A program made the position numbers and the translations under genes. From NCBI RefSeq assembly GCF_000473205.1, contig NZ_KI421507.1, positions 903,934 to 967,933 on the forward strand: a stretch of DNA of 64,000 bases, written 5' to 3'. Shown here in pieces: positions 32,646 through 42,380 of this stretch. Each line of letters begins with the position of its first letter. Position 1 is the first letter of the stretch. The notes under the pieces are model-generated. The model was not told the DNA's origin. It made no database searches and was given only the letters and a program-made list of their open reading frames with translations. The DNA comes from Pseudophaeobacter arcticus DSM 23566. GTDB taxonomy: Bacteria; Pseudomonadota; Alphaproteobacteria; Rhodobacterales; Rhodobacteraceae.

Positions 32646-33785
32646 ATGTCAGTGACGCATAAACGAGTCGAGGAGGCGCTGGAGCGCTTGGCCCTGCCAG
32701 ACGGTGGCACCTTGATCTCGCGGGATATGATACGTGCGCTGACCCTTCAGGCGGGCGAGGGCGTGAATGGGCTGGCGAAGGTCAGTTTTGTCATTGAGGC
32801 CCCGAGCCCGGCAATCGCGCAGCATATGGAGCCTTTGCGCCGCGCAGCCGAAGCGGCGGTACTGGCACTGGATGGCGTGGGGTCCGTGTCTGTGGCGCTG
32901 ACGGCCCATGGTCCTGCGGCAAGACAGGCGGCAAAACCGGCGGCGACACCGGGCGCGACACCGGGCGCGACACTGTCGGCCCCAAGCCTGAAAATTGGTG
33001 GCCATCCAAAACCACAGGCCACTCCGATCAAGCCTAAGGGGGTTTCCCGTATACTGGCTGTGGCCTCTGGCAAGGGCGGCGTGGGCAAATCCACCGTCAG
33101 TGCCAATCTTGCAGTGGCCCTGGCCCGTCAGGGGCGGCGCGTTGGCTTGTTGGATGCGGATATATATGGTCCGAGCCAACCTCGCATGATGGGGGTTTCT
33201 GGTCGTCCGGCCAGCCCGGATGGCACCGTGATCGAACCGCTCAGGGCCCATGGTGTGACCATCATGTCTATTGGATTTATGGTGCCAGAGGATAAGGCCG
33301 TGGTTTGGCGTGGCCCCATGTTGATGGGGGCGCTGCAGCAGATGCTGGGGCAGGTGAACTGGGGGGAGTTGGATGTGCTGATCGTGGACTTGCCCCCGGG
33401 GACCGGAGATGTGCAACTGACGCTCTGCACCAAAAGCGAGCTGAGCGGCGCCATTGTTGTCAGTACGCCACAGGATGTCGCCCTGATCGACGCCCGCAAG
33501 GCGCTGGATATGTTCAAGACGCTGAAGACGCCGGTCCTGGGTCTGATCGAGAACATGTCCTTCTTTACCTGCCCGGATTGCGGCGGGGTGCATCATATCT
33601 TTGGCCATGGCGGTGTCGCCAGTGAGGCAAAGTCCCTGGGCCTGCCGTTGTTGGGAGCCTTGCCTATTGATCTTGAGACCCGCCTGGCAGGGGATGCGGG
33701 CACGCCGGTTGCCCTGGGCGAGGGGCCTGTATCTGAGGCCTACGCCCAGATTGCCAGGGGGCTTGTCGCGGGTGGAATGGCCTAG
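32646..33785 (+). CDS. apbC: Mrp/ApbC (NBP35-type) iron-sulfur cluster carrier ATPase
   Basis: P-loop scaffold that binds and transfers [4Fe-4S] clusters in the cytoplasm. The 379-residue protein has an N-terminal DUF59 domain (about 1-95), a low-complexity linker with a small PGAT duplication, the deviant Walker A GKGGVGKS (about 142-149), the switch DLPPGTGD and the cluster-binding pair CPDC near residue 303. I place the start at ATG 32646 after GGAAGGGACGG. The frame is open further upstream to 32523, but without a ribosome site. Alone between two long spacers. Confidence 0.93.
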   Translation: MSVTHKRVEEALERLALPDGGTLISRDMIRALTLQAGEGVNGLAKVSFVIEAPSPAIAQHMEPLRRAAEAAVLALDGVGSVSVALTAHGPAARQAAKPAATPGATPGATLSAPSLKIGGHPKPQATPIKPKGVSRILAVASGKGGVGKSTVSANLAVALARQGRRVGLLDADIYGPSQPRMMGVSGRPASPDGTVIEPLRAHGVTIMSIGFMVPEDKAVVWRGPMLMGALQQMLGQVNWGELDVLIVDLPPGTGDVQLTLCTKSELSGAIVVSTPQDVALIDARKALDMFKTLKTPVLGLIENMSFFTCPDCGGVHHIFGHGGVASEAKSLGLPLLGALPIDLETRLAGDAGTPVALGEGPVSEAYAQIARGLVAGGMA

Positions 33786-34076
33786 GCGGGTTTTGTTGCC
33801 TTTGACTTGAGACCCATGATTTGCGGCCCATGATGTGAAGCCTGCGATTTGAAGCCTGCGATGCCCAGGGGTGGGTGGGCTTTGTCCGGGGGTGCTGGAC
33901 TGTCACAGGTCTAAGACGCGCGCCCATAACCGCTGGGCTTGCCCTGAAGTTCACAATCCACAGCAGGTCTTGTCGATTTTTCAGCGGCTATGGGAAACCA
34001 TGGGATGTGTGGGATTTTATGGTCCGCAATGGGGTGGGATGGTGCGGTTGGTGCGGAAGTTTTTGTGGGTCACCGC

Positions 34077-34093
34077 GAATCGCAGCGCGAATC
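34077..34093. promoter_or_regulatory. Two GANTC (CcrM) methylation sites
   Basis: GAATC at 34077-34081 and 34089-34093, 12 bases apart within GCGAATCGCAGCGCGAATCG. CcrM methylates GANTC in alphaproteobacteria and the mark is read by GcrA at cell-cycle promoters. Function here is inference. Confidence 0.6.
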
Positions 34094-34108
34094 GTGGTCA
34101 AATTCCCA

Positions 34109-34117
34109 TTATCCACA
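34109..34117. promoter_or_regulatory. DnaA box
   Basis: TTATCCACA, an exact high-affinity DnaA box. A looser TTACACACA lies 4 bases beyond. It may tie dcw transcription to DnaA. Confidence 0.55.
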
Positions 34118-34157
34118 AAGTTACACACAGGAAGCGGGCGGAACATTGTGAGAACTG

Positions 34158-34172
34158 TTAATTCTCTGTTAA
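34158..34172. promoter_or_regulatory. CtrA box upstream of mraZ
   Basis: TTAA-TTCTCTG-TTAA, an exact match to the TTAA-N7-TTAA site of the cell-cycle regulator CtrA, 46 bases upstream of the best -35 element. Confidence 0.65.
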
Positions 34173-34218
34173 TGGAGCGCTGCCGCGCTGGGAATTCATG
34201 GGCCAAGATGGCCCGGTT

Positions 34219-34247
34219 TTGACAACTTTTTTTCACATCTACATATT
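34219..34247 (+). promoter_or_regulatory. Candidate sigma-70 promoter of the dcw leader
   Basis: TTGACA (34219-34224), 17-base spacer, CATATT (34242-34247). Predicted start near 34254, giving a leader of about 400 bases before mraZ. Confidence 0.6.
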
Positions 34248-34253
34248 GTGCTC

Positions 34254-34612
34254 ATGTGTTGAAAAACCGCAATTTGTGCGTGAATTTCCAGAATGTGGTT
34301 AATGAAATTTTGCCGATCTGTGGTGTCGAGGTTTCTTTTGTGGTGTCTTTTTTGAATTGAGGGTTGTCAGGCCATGATTTCCCATAGTATCCCTTTCTTA
34401 TCGGATGCGGCGGAGAGCAAATAGGGGCACCAAAGACCCCAGCTCATAATAATAAGCAGGTTCATACAGGCCTTCACTTCATCCGAACAATGAGAGATCC
34501 GGCGCGCGGGCGAGCAGACATCCCCCCAGGTGGCGCGCGCAGTCGGACACCCCGCTAAGCGGGAATTAGGAGGCGGGTTGATCAGTGGCAGCAGATCAAC
34601 TCGCCTTCCTTA
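34254..34612 (+). ncRNA. mraZ 5' leader with terminator-like hairpin (UpsM-like)
   Basis: In Rhodobacter sphaeroides the 5' UTR of mraZ yields the abundant sRNA UpsM by partial termination and RNase E cleavage. Here the same position has a long non-coding leader from the predicted promoter to a hairpin at 34571-34606, about 55 bases before mraZ. The boundaries are inferred and no sequence alignment to UpsM was possible. Confidence 0.5.
34571..34606 (+). terminator. Terminator/attenuator hairpin before mraZ
   Basis: AGGCGGGTTGATC (34571-34583) pairs with GATCAACTCGCCT (34594-34606), 13 bp with one G-U, 10-base loop, followed by TCCTTAGTTT. The weak U-tract fits partial read-through into mraZ. 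Confidence 0.65.
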
Positions 34613-34660
34613 GTTTCTGGGGGAGATAACGCGCCAAAGTGCGCATATGAGGGCAAGATT

Positions 34661-35164
34661 TTGGGCCGCAGGTTCAGAGGCGAAAGCCACCATAAGGTGG
34701 ATACAAAGGGGCGGGTATCAATTCCGGCCTCCTTTCGTCGTGTGATCGAGGCGAGCGACCCAAACTGGAAATCCGGCGAAAACCCCGAACTGGTGATTGT
34801 CTACGGTGACCACACGCGCAACTATCTTGAATGTTATACGATGGAAGCGATTGAGGAAGTCGATGACAAGATTGATGCGCTGCCGCGTGGCTCGATGCAG
34901 CGCAAGATGTTACAGCGCATGTTTCACGGCCAGTCTTTTCCCACTACGATAGATGAGACCGGTCGCCTGGTTCTGCCCGCAAAACTGCGCAACAAGATTG
35001 GCCTGGAGAAAGAAGTCTTCTTTATGGCTGCCGGGGACACGTTCCAGCTTTGGAAGCCTGAAACCTACGAAAAAGAAGAACAGGCTCTTGCTGATAAATG
35101 GATGGATGAATTGCCAGAAGGCTTTGACCTGCTGGAGTTCCTTGATGGCGCCGGAGGCGCATAG
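34661..35164 (+). CDS. mraZ: Transcriptional regulator MraZ
   Basis: AbrB-like double-domain protein that binds direct repeats upstream of itself and represses the dcw cluster. The 167-residue protein has two MraZ repeats with the DXXXR signature: VDTKGRVSIPASFR (about 14-27) and IDETGRLVLPAKLR (about 97-110). The start is TTG 34661 with GAGGGCAAG upstream. Rare starts are common for mraZ. First gene of the division and cell-wall cluster. rsmH starts 5 bases after its stop. Confidence 0.95.
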   Translation: MGRRFRGESHHKVDTKGRVSIPASFRRVIEASDPNWKSGENPELVIVYGDHTRNYLECYTMEAIEEVDDKIDALPRGSMQRKMLQRMFHGQSFPTTIDETGRLVLPAKLRNKIGLEKEVFFMAAGDTFQLWKPETYEKEEQALADKWMDELPEGFDLLEFLDGAGGA

Positions 35165-35168
35165 GTAA

Positions 35169-36161
35169 ATGACCACGGACCGCCCCACGCCTACTGGTCC
35201 CCATGTTCCGGTTCTGCTGCGCCCGCTGCTCAAGGCGGTGGCGCCGGTGTCGGGCCGTTGGCTGGATGGTACCTTTGGCGCTGGCGGCTATACCCGGGGC
35301 CTGCTGGAGACCGGTGCCGATCAGGTGATTGGCGTTGACCGCGATCCATTGGCCTTTGAATTGGCCAGGCCCTGGGCGGCAGACTATGGCGACCGCCTGG
35401 TGCTGCAGGAGGGCGTGTTTTCACGGATGGATGAATACGCCCAGGATCTGGACGGGGTGGTGCTGGACCTTGGCGTGTCCTCGATGCAGCTGGATCTGGC
35501 CGAACGCGGCTTTTCTTTCATGCGCGACGGGCCGCTGGATATGCGGATGTCGCAGTCTGGACCCTCGGCGGCGGATCTGGTGGCAGAGCTCAGCGAAGTG
35601 CAGCTGGCTGATATTCTGTTCCACTATGGCGAGGAACGCGCCAGTCGGCGGATTGCCAAATCCATCGTCAAGGCCCGCGAGTTGGCGCCGATCACCACGA
35701 CGCTGCAGCTGGCCAAGCTGGTAGAGCAATGCCTGCCGCGTGCCAAACAGGGCAAATCGCATCCCGCCACCCGCAGCTTTCAGGCGCTGCGGATTGCGGT
35801 GAACGCCGAATACGAAGAGCTGTTCAATGGGCTCTTGGCGGCAGAACGCGCCTTGAAACCGGGGGGGCTGCTGGCTGTTGTCACCTTCCATTCGGTCGAA
35901 GATCGCATGGTCAAACGCTTCTTCCAGCACCGGGCCAATAAAACCGGGCGGGCCAATCGCTACGCGCCGGAAATCGAAGAAATCCCCTCGCAGTTTGAAT
36001 TGGTCACCCGCAAGGCAGTTGGCCCCGATGACGACGAGCTGGCGGAAAATCCCCGGTCGCGCTCTGCCCGGCTGCGGGTTGGGCGACGCACCGATGCGGA
36101 GCCCGTGCCGATCACGGCCAAAGATCTGAGCATGCCGCAATTGAAAGAGGGGCGGAAATGA
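35169..36161 (+). CDS. rsmH: 16S rRNA (cytosine1402-N4)-methyltransferase RsmH
   Basis: SAM-dependent enzyme (formerly MraW) methylating N4 of C1402 in the ribosomal P site. The 330-residue protein shows the SAM loop [15 protein letters not shown] (about 34-48), the [10 protein letters not shown] motif, the [15 protein letters not shown] segment and the [15 protein letters not shown] motif. Its stop overlaps the ftsL start (ATGA). Conserved second gene of dcw. Confidence 0.96.
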   Translation: MTTDRPTPTGPHVPVLLRPLLKAVAPVSGRWLDGTFGAGGYTRGLLETGADQVIGVDRDPLAFELARPWAADYGDRLVLQEGVFSRMDEYAQDLDGVVLDLGVSSMQLDLAERGFSFMRDGPLDMRMSQSGPSAADLVAELSEVQLADILFHYGEERASRRIAKSIVKARELAPITTTLQLAKLVEQCLPRAKQGKSHPATRSFQALRIAVNAEYEELFNGLLAAERALKPGGLLAVVTFHSVEDRMVKRFFQHRANKTGRANRYAPEIEEIPSQFELVTRKAVGPDDDELAENPRSRSARLRVGRRTDAEPVPITAKDLSMPQLKEGRK

Positions 36162-36520
36162 AGTCTCTGCTCTATGCGATCACAGCGCTGGCCGTTTTTG
36201 GTCTCGCCTTTTGGGCCTACCGCGAAAACTACGCCACCCAGCAGGTGCTGAAAGAAACCCGTGGCCTGCAACGTCAAATTGGCGCTGCGCAGGTGCGGCT
36301 CAGCGTATTGCGGGCGGAATGGGCCTATCTGAACCGTCCGGACCGGTTGCTTGAACTGGCCGAGCTGAACTTTGAACGCCTGGGGCTGCTGCCGCTGCGC
36401 CCCGACCAGTTTGGCCGGGTGGATGAGGTCACCTATCCGGTGCAGCCCGCGTTGCAGATCTCCGAAGGTGTTGAGGTCTCGGGCTTGAATGCCCGCCGGG
36501 GTGAGGAGGCAGGCCAATGA
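36158..36520 (+). CDS. ftsL: Cell division protein FtsL
   Basis: A 120-residue bitopic divisome protein. It has one N-terminal membrane helix ([18 protein letters not shown], about 3-20), then a periplasmic coiled coil ([24 protein letters not shown]) that pairs with FtsB and links to FtsQ and FtsI. Identification rests on topology, length and the rsmH-ftsI position, since FtsL diverges quickly. Overlaps both neighbours by 4 nt. Confidence 0.9.
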   Translation: MKSLLYAITALAVFGLAFWAYRENYATQQVLKETRGLQRQIGAAQVRLSVLRAEWAYLNRPDRLLELAELNFERLGLLPLRPDQFGRVDEVTYPVQPALQISEGVEVSGLNARRGEEAGQ

Positions 36521-38301
36521 CCCGCAAGCCGCTGCGCCCGCTGGCACGGATTCTGGATGCGCGCTCCAAGGGGGAGAACCCCGACGCGATTGAACGAGAG
36601 AATATTCGTCAGCGCCACGACGACATGCAGGTGAAATCGCGGCAACGCGCCGAGGGCCGACTGCTGGTGCTGGGGGTGTTTTTCCTCTGTGCCTATGCGG
36701 CTGTTGCGGCGCGTATGGGGGTTATGGCGACCTCTGAACCGCGTGAACCCGTTGCCAGTGTCGCGGGCAGCGTCATCGCCATGCAGCGCGCCGATATCGT
36801 GGACCGCGAGGGGCGCATTCTGGCGACCAATTTTGAAACCCATTCGCTTTATGTGCAGACGCAGCAGCTGATTGATCCGCAAAATGCTGCGGATCGTCTG
36901 GTCGAGATCTTCCCGGATCTGGACCATGCGGACCTGTTGGCAAAGTTCACCGGCGCCCGCAAGTTCCTTTGGATCAAAAAGAAAATCAGCCCCGAGCAAA
37001 AGCAGGCGGTGCATGATATTGGTGATCCCGGTTTGCTGTTTGGCCCCCGCGAGATGCGTCTTTATCCCAATGGATCTGTTGCCGCCCATGTTCTGGGCGG
37101 GGCCAGCTTTGGCAAGGAGGGCGTCAGCGCCGCCGAGGTGATCGGGGTTGCGGGTGTGGAAAAGCAGTTCGACGACTATCTGCGTGACCCTGCCAATGGC
37201 AGCAAACCGCTGACCCTGTCGCTGGATCTTACTGTGCAGGCCGCGGCTGAACGGGTGCTGGATGGCGGCATGCGGCTGATGAATGCCAAAGGCGCCACCT
37301 CGATCCTGATGGATGTGCAGACCGGCGAGGTGATCTCGGTGGTCTCGCTGCCGGACTTTGACCCAAATGAACGTCCGGCGCCACCAACCTCTGGCTTTGA
37401 TCCCTCGGTGAGCCCGCTGTTCAACCGCGCTGTGCAGGGCGTTTACGAGCTTGGCTCGACCTTCAAGATTTTCACCGCGGCCCAGGCGATGGATCTGGGG
37501 CTGGTGACCCCGGATACTATCATTGACACTCGCGGTCCGCTGCGTTGGGGGAAATTCTCGATCAAGGATTACCGCAACTACGGCAACGAGTTGTCGGTGA
37601 CCAAGATCATCGTGAAATCCTCCAATATCGGCACTGCCCGGCTGGCACAGCAGATCGGCGCTGAGCGTCAGCAGGATTTCCTGCGGGATCTGGGGATGCT
37701 GGAAGCAACCCCGTTTGAGATCGTTGAGGCGCAGGGCGGGCAGCCTTTGCTGCCAACAAACTGGTCAGAGCTGTCGGCGATGACCATCTCCTATGGGCAC
37801 GGGATCTCTACCACGCCGATGCATCTGGCGGCAGGCTATGCGGCGGTTGCAAACGGGGGCCGCTATGTCAGCCCGACAATTTTGAAACAGGATGGCCCGC
37901 AATTGGGCCGCCGTATCATGTCCGAACAGTCAGCCGAGGCTGCCCGCACCATGCTGCGCCATGTGGTGACCGAGGGCACCGCCAGCTTTGCCCGGGTTCC
38001 TGGCTATCAGGTGGGCGGCAAGACCGGCACCGCCGACAAGCCCAGACCGCTTGGCGGCTATTACGAGGACAAGGTGATCGCGACCTTTGCCTCGATCTTC
38101 CCGGCGCATGATCCCAAATATGTGCTGGTGGTGACGCTGGATGAACCCTCGGTCAGTGCCTATGGCGAAGAGCGCCGCACCGCAGGCTGGACAGCGGTTC
38201 CCGTGGCGGCCGAAATGATCGGGCGTCTGGCACCGCTGTTGGGTCTCAGACCACAAGTTGAACCCGCCGAGGTGACTGGTATAACCCTCACCTCAAACTG
38301 A
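36517..38301 (+). CDS. ftsI: Septal peptidoglycan transpeptidase FtsI (PBP3)
   Basis: Class B penicillin-binding protein crosslinking septal peptidoglycan, 594 residues. One membrane anchor near 50-65, then a PBP dimerisation domain (about 85-230; DIVDREGRILATN) and the transpeptidase domain with S314-T-F-K317, SSN and KTGTADK motifs. It overlaps ftsL by 4 nt. Works with FtsW, encoded downstream, at the division site. Confidence 0.96.
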   Translation: MTRKPLRPLARILDARSKGENPDAIERENIRQRHDDMQVKSRQRAEGRLLVLGVFFLCAYAAVAARMGVMATSEPREPVASVAGSVIAMQRADIVDREGRILATNFETHSLYVQTQQLIDPQNAADRLVEIFPDLDHADLLAKFTGARKFLWIKKKISPEQKQAVHDIGDPGLLFGPREMRLYPNGSVAAHVLGGASFGKEGVSAAEVIGVAGVEKQFDDYLRDPANGSKPLTLSLDLTVQAAAERVLDGGMRLMNAKGATSILMDVQTGEVISVVSLPDFDPNERPAPPTSGFDPSVSPLFNRAVQGVYELGSTFKIFTAAQAMDLGLVTPDTIIDTRGPLRWGKFSIKDYRNYGNELSVTKIIVKSSNIGTARLAQQIGAERQQDFLRDLGMLEATPFEIVEAQGGQPLLPTNWSELSAMTISYGHGISTTPMHLAAGYAAVANGGRYVSPTILKQDGPQLGRRIMSEQSAEAARTMLRHVVTEGTASFARVPGYQVGGKTGTADKPRPLGGYYEDKVIATFASIFPAHDPKYVLVVTLDEPSVSAYGEERRTAGWTAVPVAAEMIGRLAPLLGLRPQVEPAEVTGITLTSN

Positions 38302-38345
38302 TCCCGGCGAGTAATCCCGGGCCCAATACCTGGTGAGGGCCGCAG

Positions 38346-39845
38346 ATGCGCAGCAACCCCGACGATACTTCCGATCTCCGCCCCCTGAGCGAGCTGGGGC
38401 TGACCGCCCGTGGCGGCGCTGATCCGCTGATTTCCGGGCTCTCCGTTGATAGCCGTCGGGTGGCCAAGGGAACCCTGTTTGCCGCCCTGCCGGGCAGTCA
38501 GATCCATGGTGCCAAATTTATCCCGGCGGCGCTGGAACAGGGGGCGGTTGCCATCCTGACCGATGCAGCAGGCGCCAGGATTGCGGCAAAGCCTCTGGAA
38601 GAGAGCCATGCGGCGCTGGTGATCGTGGAAGATCCGCGTCAGGCGCTGGCCTATGCTGCCGCGCTTTGGTTTGGTGCACAGCCGCAGACAATGGTGGCGG
38701 TGACTGGCACCAATGGCAAAACCTCGGTGGCGACCTTTGTGCGCCAGATCTGGTGCGCGTTGGGTTACCAGGCGGTCAACCTGGGCACCACCGGGATTGA
38801 GGGCGCCTGGAGCCTGCCGCTGGCCCATACCACACCTGAGCCCATCACCCTGCACCGCGCCCTGGCCAAGGCCGCAGCCGCAGGTGTCACCCATGCGGCG
38901 ATGGAGGCCTCCTCGCATGGGCTGGACCAGTGTCGCCTGGATGGGGTGCAGCTGGCGGCGGCGGGCTTTACCAATTTCACCCAGGATCATCTGGATTATC
39001 ACGAGACATTCGAGGCCTATTTTGCCGCCAAGGCGGGGTTGTTCCGCCGGGTTCTGCCCGAGGATGGTGTGGCGGTGATCAACATGAATGACCCGCGCGG
39101 CGCCGAGATGCGCGCGGTGGCGGCTGCGCGTGGCCAGGAGGTGATCAGCATTGGCCGGGGCCTGGGCGATATCAGCCTCACCGGGCAGCGCTTTGATGAC
39201 ACCGGGCAGGATCTGCGGTTCAGCTGGCATGGTCGCCCCTTTCAGGTGCGGTTGAACCTGATCGGCGGCTTTCAGGCGGAAAACGTGCTTTTGGCCTGCG
39301 GGCTGGTGATTGCCGCAGGTGAAGACCCGGCGGCGGTGTTTGACACCCTGCCACAATTGACGACGGTGCGCGGCCGCATGCAACATGCCGCAACCCGCGA
39401 CAATGGCGCCGCTGTGTTTGTCGACTACGCCCATACCCCGGATGCGGTGGCCACTGCGATCAAGGCCCTGCGCCCACATGTGCTGGGACGTCTGATTGCC
39501 ATCATCGGCGCCGGCGGCGACCGCGACGCCGGTAAGCGTCCCCTGATGGGGCAGGCGGCACAGGACAATGCCGATGTTGTCATCGTGACCGATGATAACC
39601 CGCGCAGCGAAGATCCGGCTGTCATTCGCGCGGCGGTCAAAGGTGGTGCACCCGATGCGCTGGAGGTGGGCGACCGGGCCGAGGCGATCCTGCGCGGCGT
39701 TGACATGCTGGGCACGGGCGATGTGCTGCTGATCTGCGGCAAGGGCCACGAGAGCGGCCAGGTGGTTGGCAGCGATGTTTTGCCCTTTGACGATGTGGAG
39801 CAGGCCAGTATGGCCGTCGCCGTTCTGGAAGGAAAAGCAATATGA
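38346..39845 (+). CDS. murE: UDP-MurNAc-L-Ala-D-Glu:meso-diaminopimelate ligase MurE
   Basis: Adds the third stem-peptide residue to the peptidoglycan precursor in the cytoplasm. The 499-residue Mur ligase has the ATP loop GTNGKTSVATF (about 121-131), the central-domain carbamylated-Lys and His region, and DNPRSEDP, whose DNPR box marks meso-diaminopimelate specificity. 44 bases after ftsI. The stop overlaps murF by 4 nt. Confidence 0.96.
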   Translation: MRSNPDDTSDLRPLSELGLTARGGADPLISGLSVDSRRVAKGTLFAALPGSQIHGAKFIPAALEQGAVAILTDAAGARIAAKPLEESHAALVIVEDPRQALAYAAALWFGAQPQTMVAVTGTNGKTSVATFVRQIWCALGYQAVNLGTTGIEGAWSLPLAHTTPEPITLHRALAKAAAAGVTHAAMEASSHGLDQCRLDGVQLAAAGFTNFTQDHLDYHETFEAYFAAKAGLFRRVLPEDGVAVINMNDPRGAEMRAVAAARGQEVISIGRGLGDISLTGQRFDDTGQDLRFSWHGRPFQVRLNLIGGFQAENVLLACGLVIAAGEDPAAVFDTLPQLTTVRGRMQHAATRDNGAAVFVDYAHTPDAVATAIKALRPHVLGRLIAIIGAGGDRDAGKRPLMGQAAQDNADVVIVTDDNPRSEDPAVIRAAVKGGAPDALEVGDRAEAILRGVDMLGTGDVLLICGKGHESGQVVGSDVLPFDDVEQASMAVAVLEGKAI

Positions 39846-41260
39846 GCGCGCTTTGGACGGCGGCAGAGGCCGCAACCGCAACCGGTGGTGAGGCTCAGGG
39901 AGACTGGCAGGTCATGGGCCTGTCGATTGACACCCGTACGCTGCAGCCCCAAGATTTGTTTGTGGCGCTGAAGGCGGCGCGCGACGGCCATGATTTTGTG
40001 GCCCAGGCGCTGCAAAAAGGCGCTGGGGCTGCGCTGGTCAGCCATCGCCCAGAGGGCCTGGCGGCAGATGCCCCCTTGTTGATTGTCGAGGATGTGCAGG
40101 CGGCGCTGGAGGCCCTGGGGCAGGCGGCGCGGGCGCGCACCCGGGCCAGGGTGATTGCCGTCACCGGCTCGGTTGGCAAGACCTCGACCAAGGAAATGCT
40201 GGCCTGCATGTTGGCCGATCAGGGCCGCACCCATGCGGCCGTTGCCAGCTACAACAACCATTGGGGGGTGCCGCTGACCCTGGCGCGGATGCCGCGCGAC
40301 ACTGAGTTTGCAGTGATCGAAATTGGCATGAATCACCCCGGCGAGATCGCGCCGCTGGCCCGGCAGGCGCGCCCGCATGTGGCCATGGTGACCACGGTGG
40401 CCGCGGTGCATCTGGAGGCTTTTGAGGATGTGGCGGGCATCGCCCGTGAAAAATCCGCCATCATGCAGGGGCTGGAACCCGGCGGTGTGGCGGTGCTGAA
40501 CGCGGATATCGAAACGGCGCAGGTTCTGGCGGAGGAGGCCCGGCGTCTGGAGGTGTCGCAACTGTGGTTTGGGACCACGGCACCTGAGTATAGATTGCGC
40601 TCCACCCAGATGAGGGGCGCGGCCACCCTGGCCGAGGTGCACTGTGGAGCGCAGGCTTTGAGCCTCACCATCCAGTCGCTGGGCGCGCATTTTGCGATGA
40701 ATGCCCTTGGCGCATTGGCCTGTGTTGCCGCCGTCGGCGCGGATCTGCAACGGGCGGCGCAGGTTCTGGCCCTGTGGTCGCCGGTTCAGGGACGCGGCGC
40801 CCGGGTTGAGGTCGAAATGGATGGCGGTAAGCTGCTGATCCTGGACGATAGTTATAATGCCAACCCCACCTCGATGGCGGCGGCCCTGGCGGTGCTGGCG
40901 GCGACGCCAAAACTGGCGGTGGGATCCGATGGCGCCGCGACCGTAGGGCGCAAGATTGCCTATCTTGGTGACATGGGCGAGCTGGGTCCGCAGGAGGTCG
41001 CATTACATGCGGGTCTTGCCGATCTGGCGGCGCTGCAGGCGCTGGACACCATCCATTGCATTGGCCCGCTGATGGCGCATCTGCACCGGGCTTTACCAGC
41101 GGGTAAGCGCGGCGGGCACTACGCAACCGCAGCGGATGTGGTGCCCGATTTACCCGCGCAGCTGCGCTGTGGCGATATTGTGCTGGCCAAGGGATCTTTG
41201 AGCGCCGGGCTCTCCAAGATCGTTGACGGCATCCGGGAATTGGGTCATGGCAAGCGCTAA
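39842..41260 (+). CDS. murF: UDP-MurNAc-tripeptide:D-Ala-D-Ala ligase MurF
   Basis: Completes the pentapeptide precursor with the D-Ala-D-Ala made by Ddl. The 472-residue Mur ligase has the ATP loop GSVGKTSTKEML (about 108-119), the family NNHWGVPLTL and IEIGMNHPGEIAPL segments and the C-terminal LDDSYNANPTSM motif. Overlaps murE by 4 nt, 37 bases before mraY. Confidence 0.96.
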   Translation: MSALWTAAEAATATGGEAQGDWQVMGLSIDTRTLQPQDLFVALKAARDGHDFVAQALQKGAGAALVSHRPEGLAADAPLLIVEDVQAALEALGQAARARTRARVIAVTGSVGKTSTKEMLACMLADQGRTHAAVASYNNHWGVPLTLARMPRDTEFAVIEIGMNHPGEIAPLARQARPHVAMVTTVAAVHLEAFEDVAGIAREKSAIMQGLEPGGVAVLNADIETAQVLAEEARRLEVSQLWFGTTAPEYRLRSTQMRGAATLAEVHCGAQALSLTIQSLGAHFAMNALGALACVAAVGADLQRAAQVLALWSPVQGRGARVEVEMDGGKLLILDDSYNANPTSMAAALAVLAATPKLAVGSDGAATVGRKIAYLGDMGELGPQEVALHAGLADLAALQALDTIHCIGPLMAHLHRALPAGKRGGHYATAADVVPDLPAQLRCGDIVLAKGSLSAGLSKIVDGIRELGHGKR

Positions 41261-41297
41261 TCTTGAAACTTAACCTAAAGGCGAGGATCAATCCGAG

Positions 41298-42380
41298 ATG
41301 CTCTATTGGCTGACAGCCCTGTCGGATGGCGGCGATTTTTTCAACCTGTTCCGCTATATCACCTTCCGGGCAGGGGGCGCCTTTATGACCGCGCTCTTGT
41401 TTGGCTTTCTGTTTGGCAAACCGCTGATCAATGTGCTGCGCCGCAGGCAGGGCAAGGGGCAGCCGATCCGCGATGACGGGCCAGAGGGACATTTCACCAA
41501 GGCGGGGACGCCAACAATGGGCGGGTTGCTCATCGTCGGGGCGCTGTTGACCGCCACTCTGATCTGGGCACGGCTGGACAATCCCTTTGTCTGGCTGGTG
41601 CTGTTTGTCACCCTGTCGTTTGCGCTGATTGGTTTTGCCGATGACTACGCCAAAGTGTCCAAGCAGAACACCGCCGGAGTGTCGGGCAAGCTGCGGCTGC
41701 TGTTGGGGATCATCATTGCGGTGATTGCGGCGCTCTGCGCCCGGGCCTATCACCCTGAGGCGCTGCAGAACCAGCTGGCGCTGCCGGTGTTCAAGGACAC
41801 GCTGATCAATCTGGGCTATTTCTATGTGCCCTTTGTGATTTGTGTCATCGTGGGCTCTGCCAATGCGGTGAACCTGACCGATGGTCTGGATGGTTTGGCC
41901 ATCATGCCGGTGATGATCGCGGCAGGCACCCTGGGGGTTATTGCCTATGCGGTTGGCCGGGTCGATTTCACCGAATATCTGGATGTGCACTATGTGCCTG
42001 GCACCGGCGAGATCCTGATCTTTGCCGCCGCGCTGTTTGGCGGGGGGCTGGGCTTTTTGTGGTACAATGCGCCTCCCGCTGCGGTCTTTATGGGCGACAC
42101 CGGCTCGCTTGCGCTTGGCGGTGCATTGGGGGCCATCGCGGTGGTTACCAAACATGAGCTGGTCTGGGCCATTGTTGGTGGTTTGTTTGTGGTGGAGGCC
42201 CTGTCGGTGATCATTCAGGTGCTCTATTTCAAGCGCACCGGTCGGCGGGTGTTCCTGATGGCGCCAATCCATCACCACTATGAGAAAAAGGGCTGGGCCG
42301 AACCCACCATTGTGATCCGGTTCTGGATCATCGCCCTGATCCTGGCGATGATTGGTCTGGCCACCCTGAAAGTGCGCTAG
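41298..42380 (+). CDS. mraY: Phospho-MurNAc-pentapeptide transferase MraY
   Basis: Integral membrane enzyme that moves phospho-MurNAc-pentapeptide from UDP to undecaprenyl phosphate, giving lipid I. 360 residues with about ten helices. Characteristic DDYAK(V) (loop with catalytic aspartates), [13 protein letters not shown], and the HHHYEKKGW loop (residues about 322-330) are present. A T-tailed terminator follows at 42424, so the mraZ-mraY block can form its own transcript. Confidence 0.97.
   Translation: MLYWLTALSDGGDFFNLFRYITFRAGGAFMTALLFGFLFGKPLINVLRRRQGKGQPIRDDGPEGHFTKAGTPTMGGLLIVGALLTATLIWARLDNPFVWLVLFVTLSFALIGFADDYAKVSKQNTAGVSGKLRLLLGIIIAVIAALCARAYHPEALQNQLALPVFKDTLINLGYFYVPFVICVIVGSANAVNLTDGLDGLAIMPVMIAAGTLGVIAYAVGRVDFTEYLDVHYVPGTGEILIFAAALFGGGLGFLWYNAPPAAVFMGDTGSLALGGALGAIAVVTKHELVWAIVGGLFVVEALSVIIQVLYFKRTGRRVFLMAPIHHHYEKKGWAEPTIVIRFWIIALILAMIGLATLKVR

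Larger units (their letters stand above)
33786..34660. other. 875-base leader/promoter region of the dcw cluster
   Basis: No supported ORF. It begins with decayed tandem duplications (TTTGAAGCCTGCGA type, about 33795-33860). It becomes AT-rich and holds two GANTC sites (34077, 34089), a DnaA box (34109), a perfect CtrA box (34158), a sigma-70-like promoter (34219-34247) and a terminator-like hairpin (34571) shortly before mraZ. Confidence 0.7.

Noticed and set aside
34077..34250. AT-rich region with DnaA box considered as a replication origin
   Set aside because: Only one exact DnaA box, and neighbours are dcw genes rather than dnaA, hemE or parAB. Better read as a promoter region.
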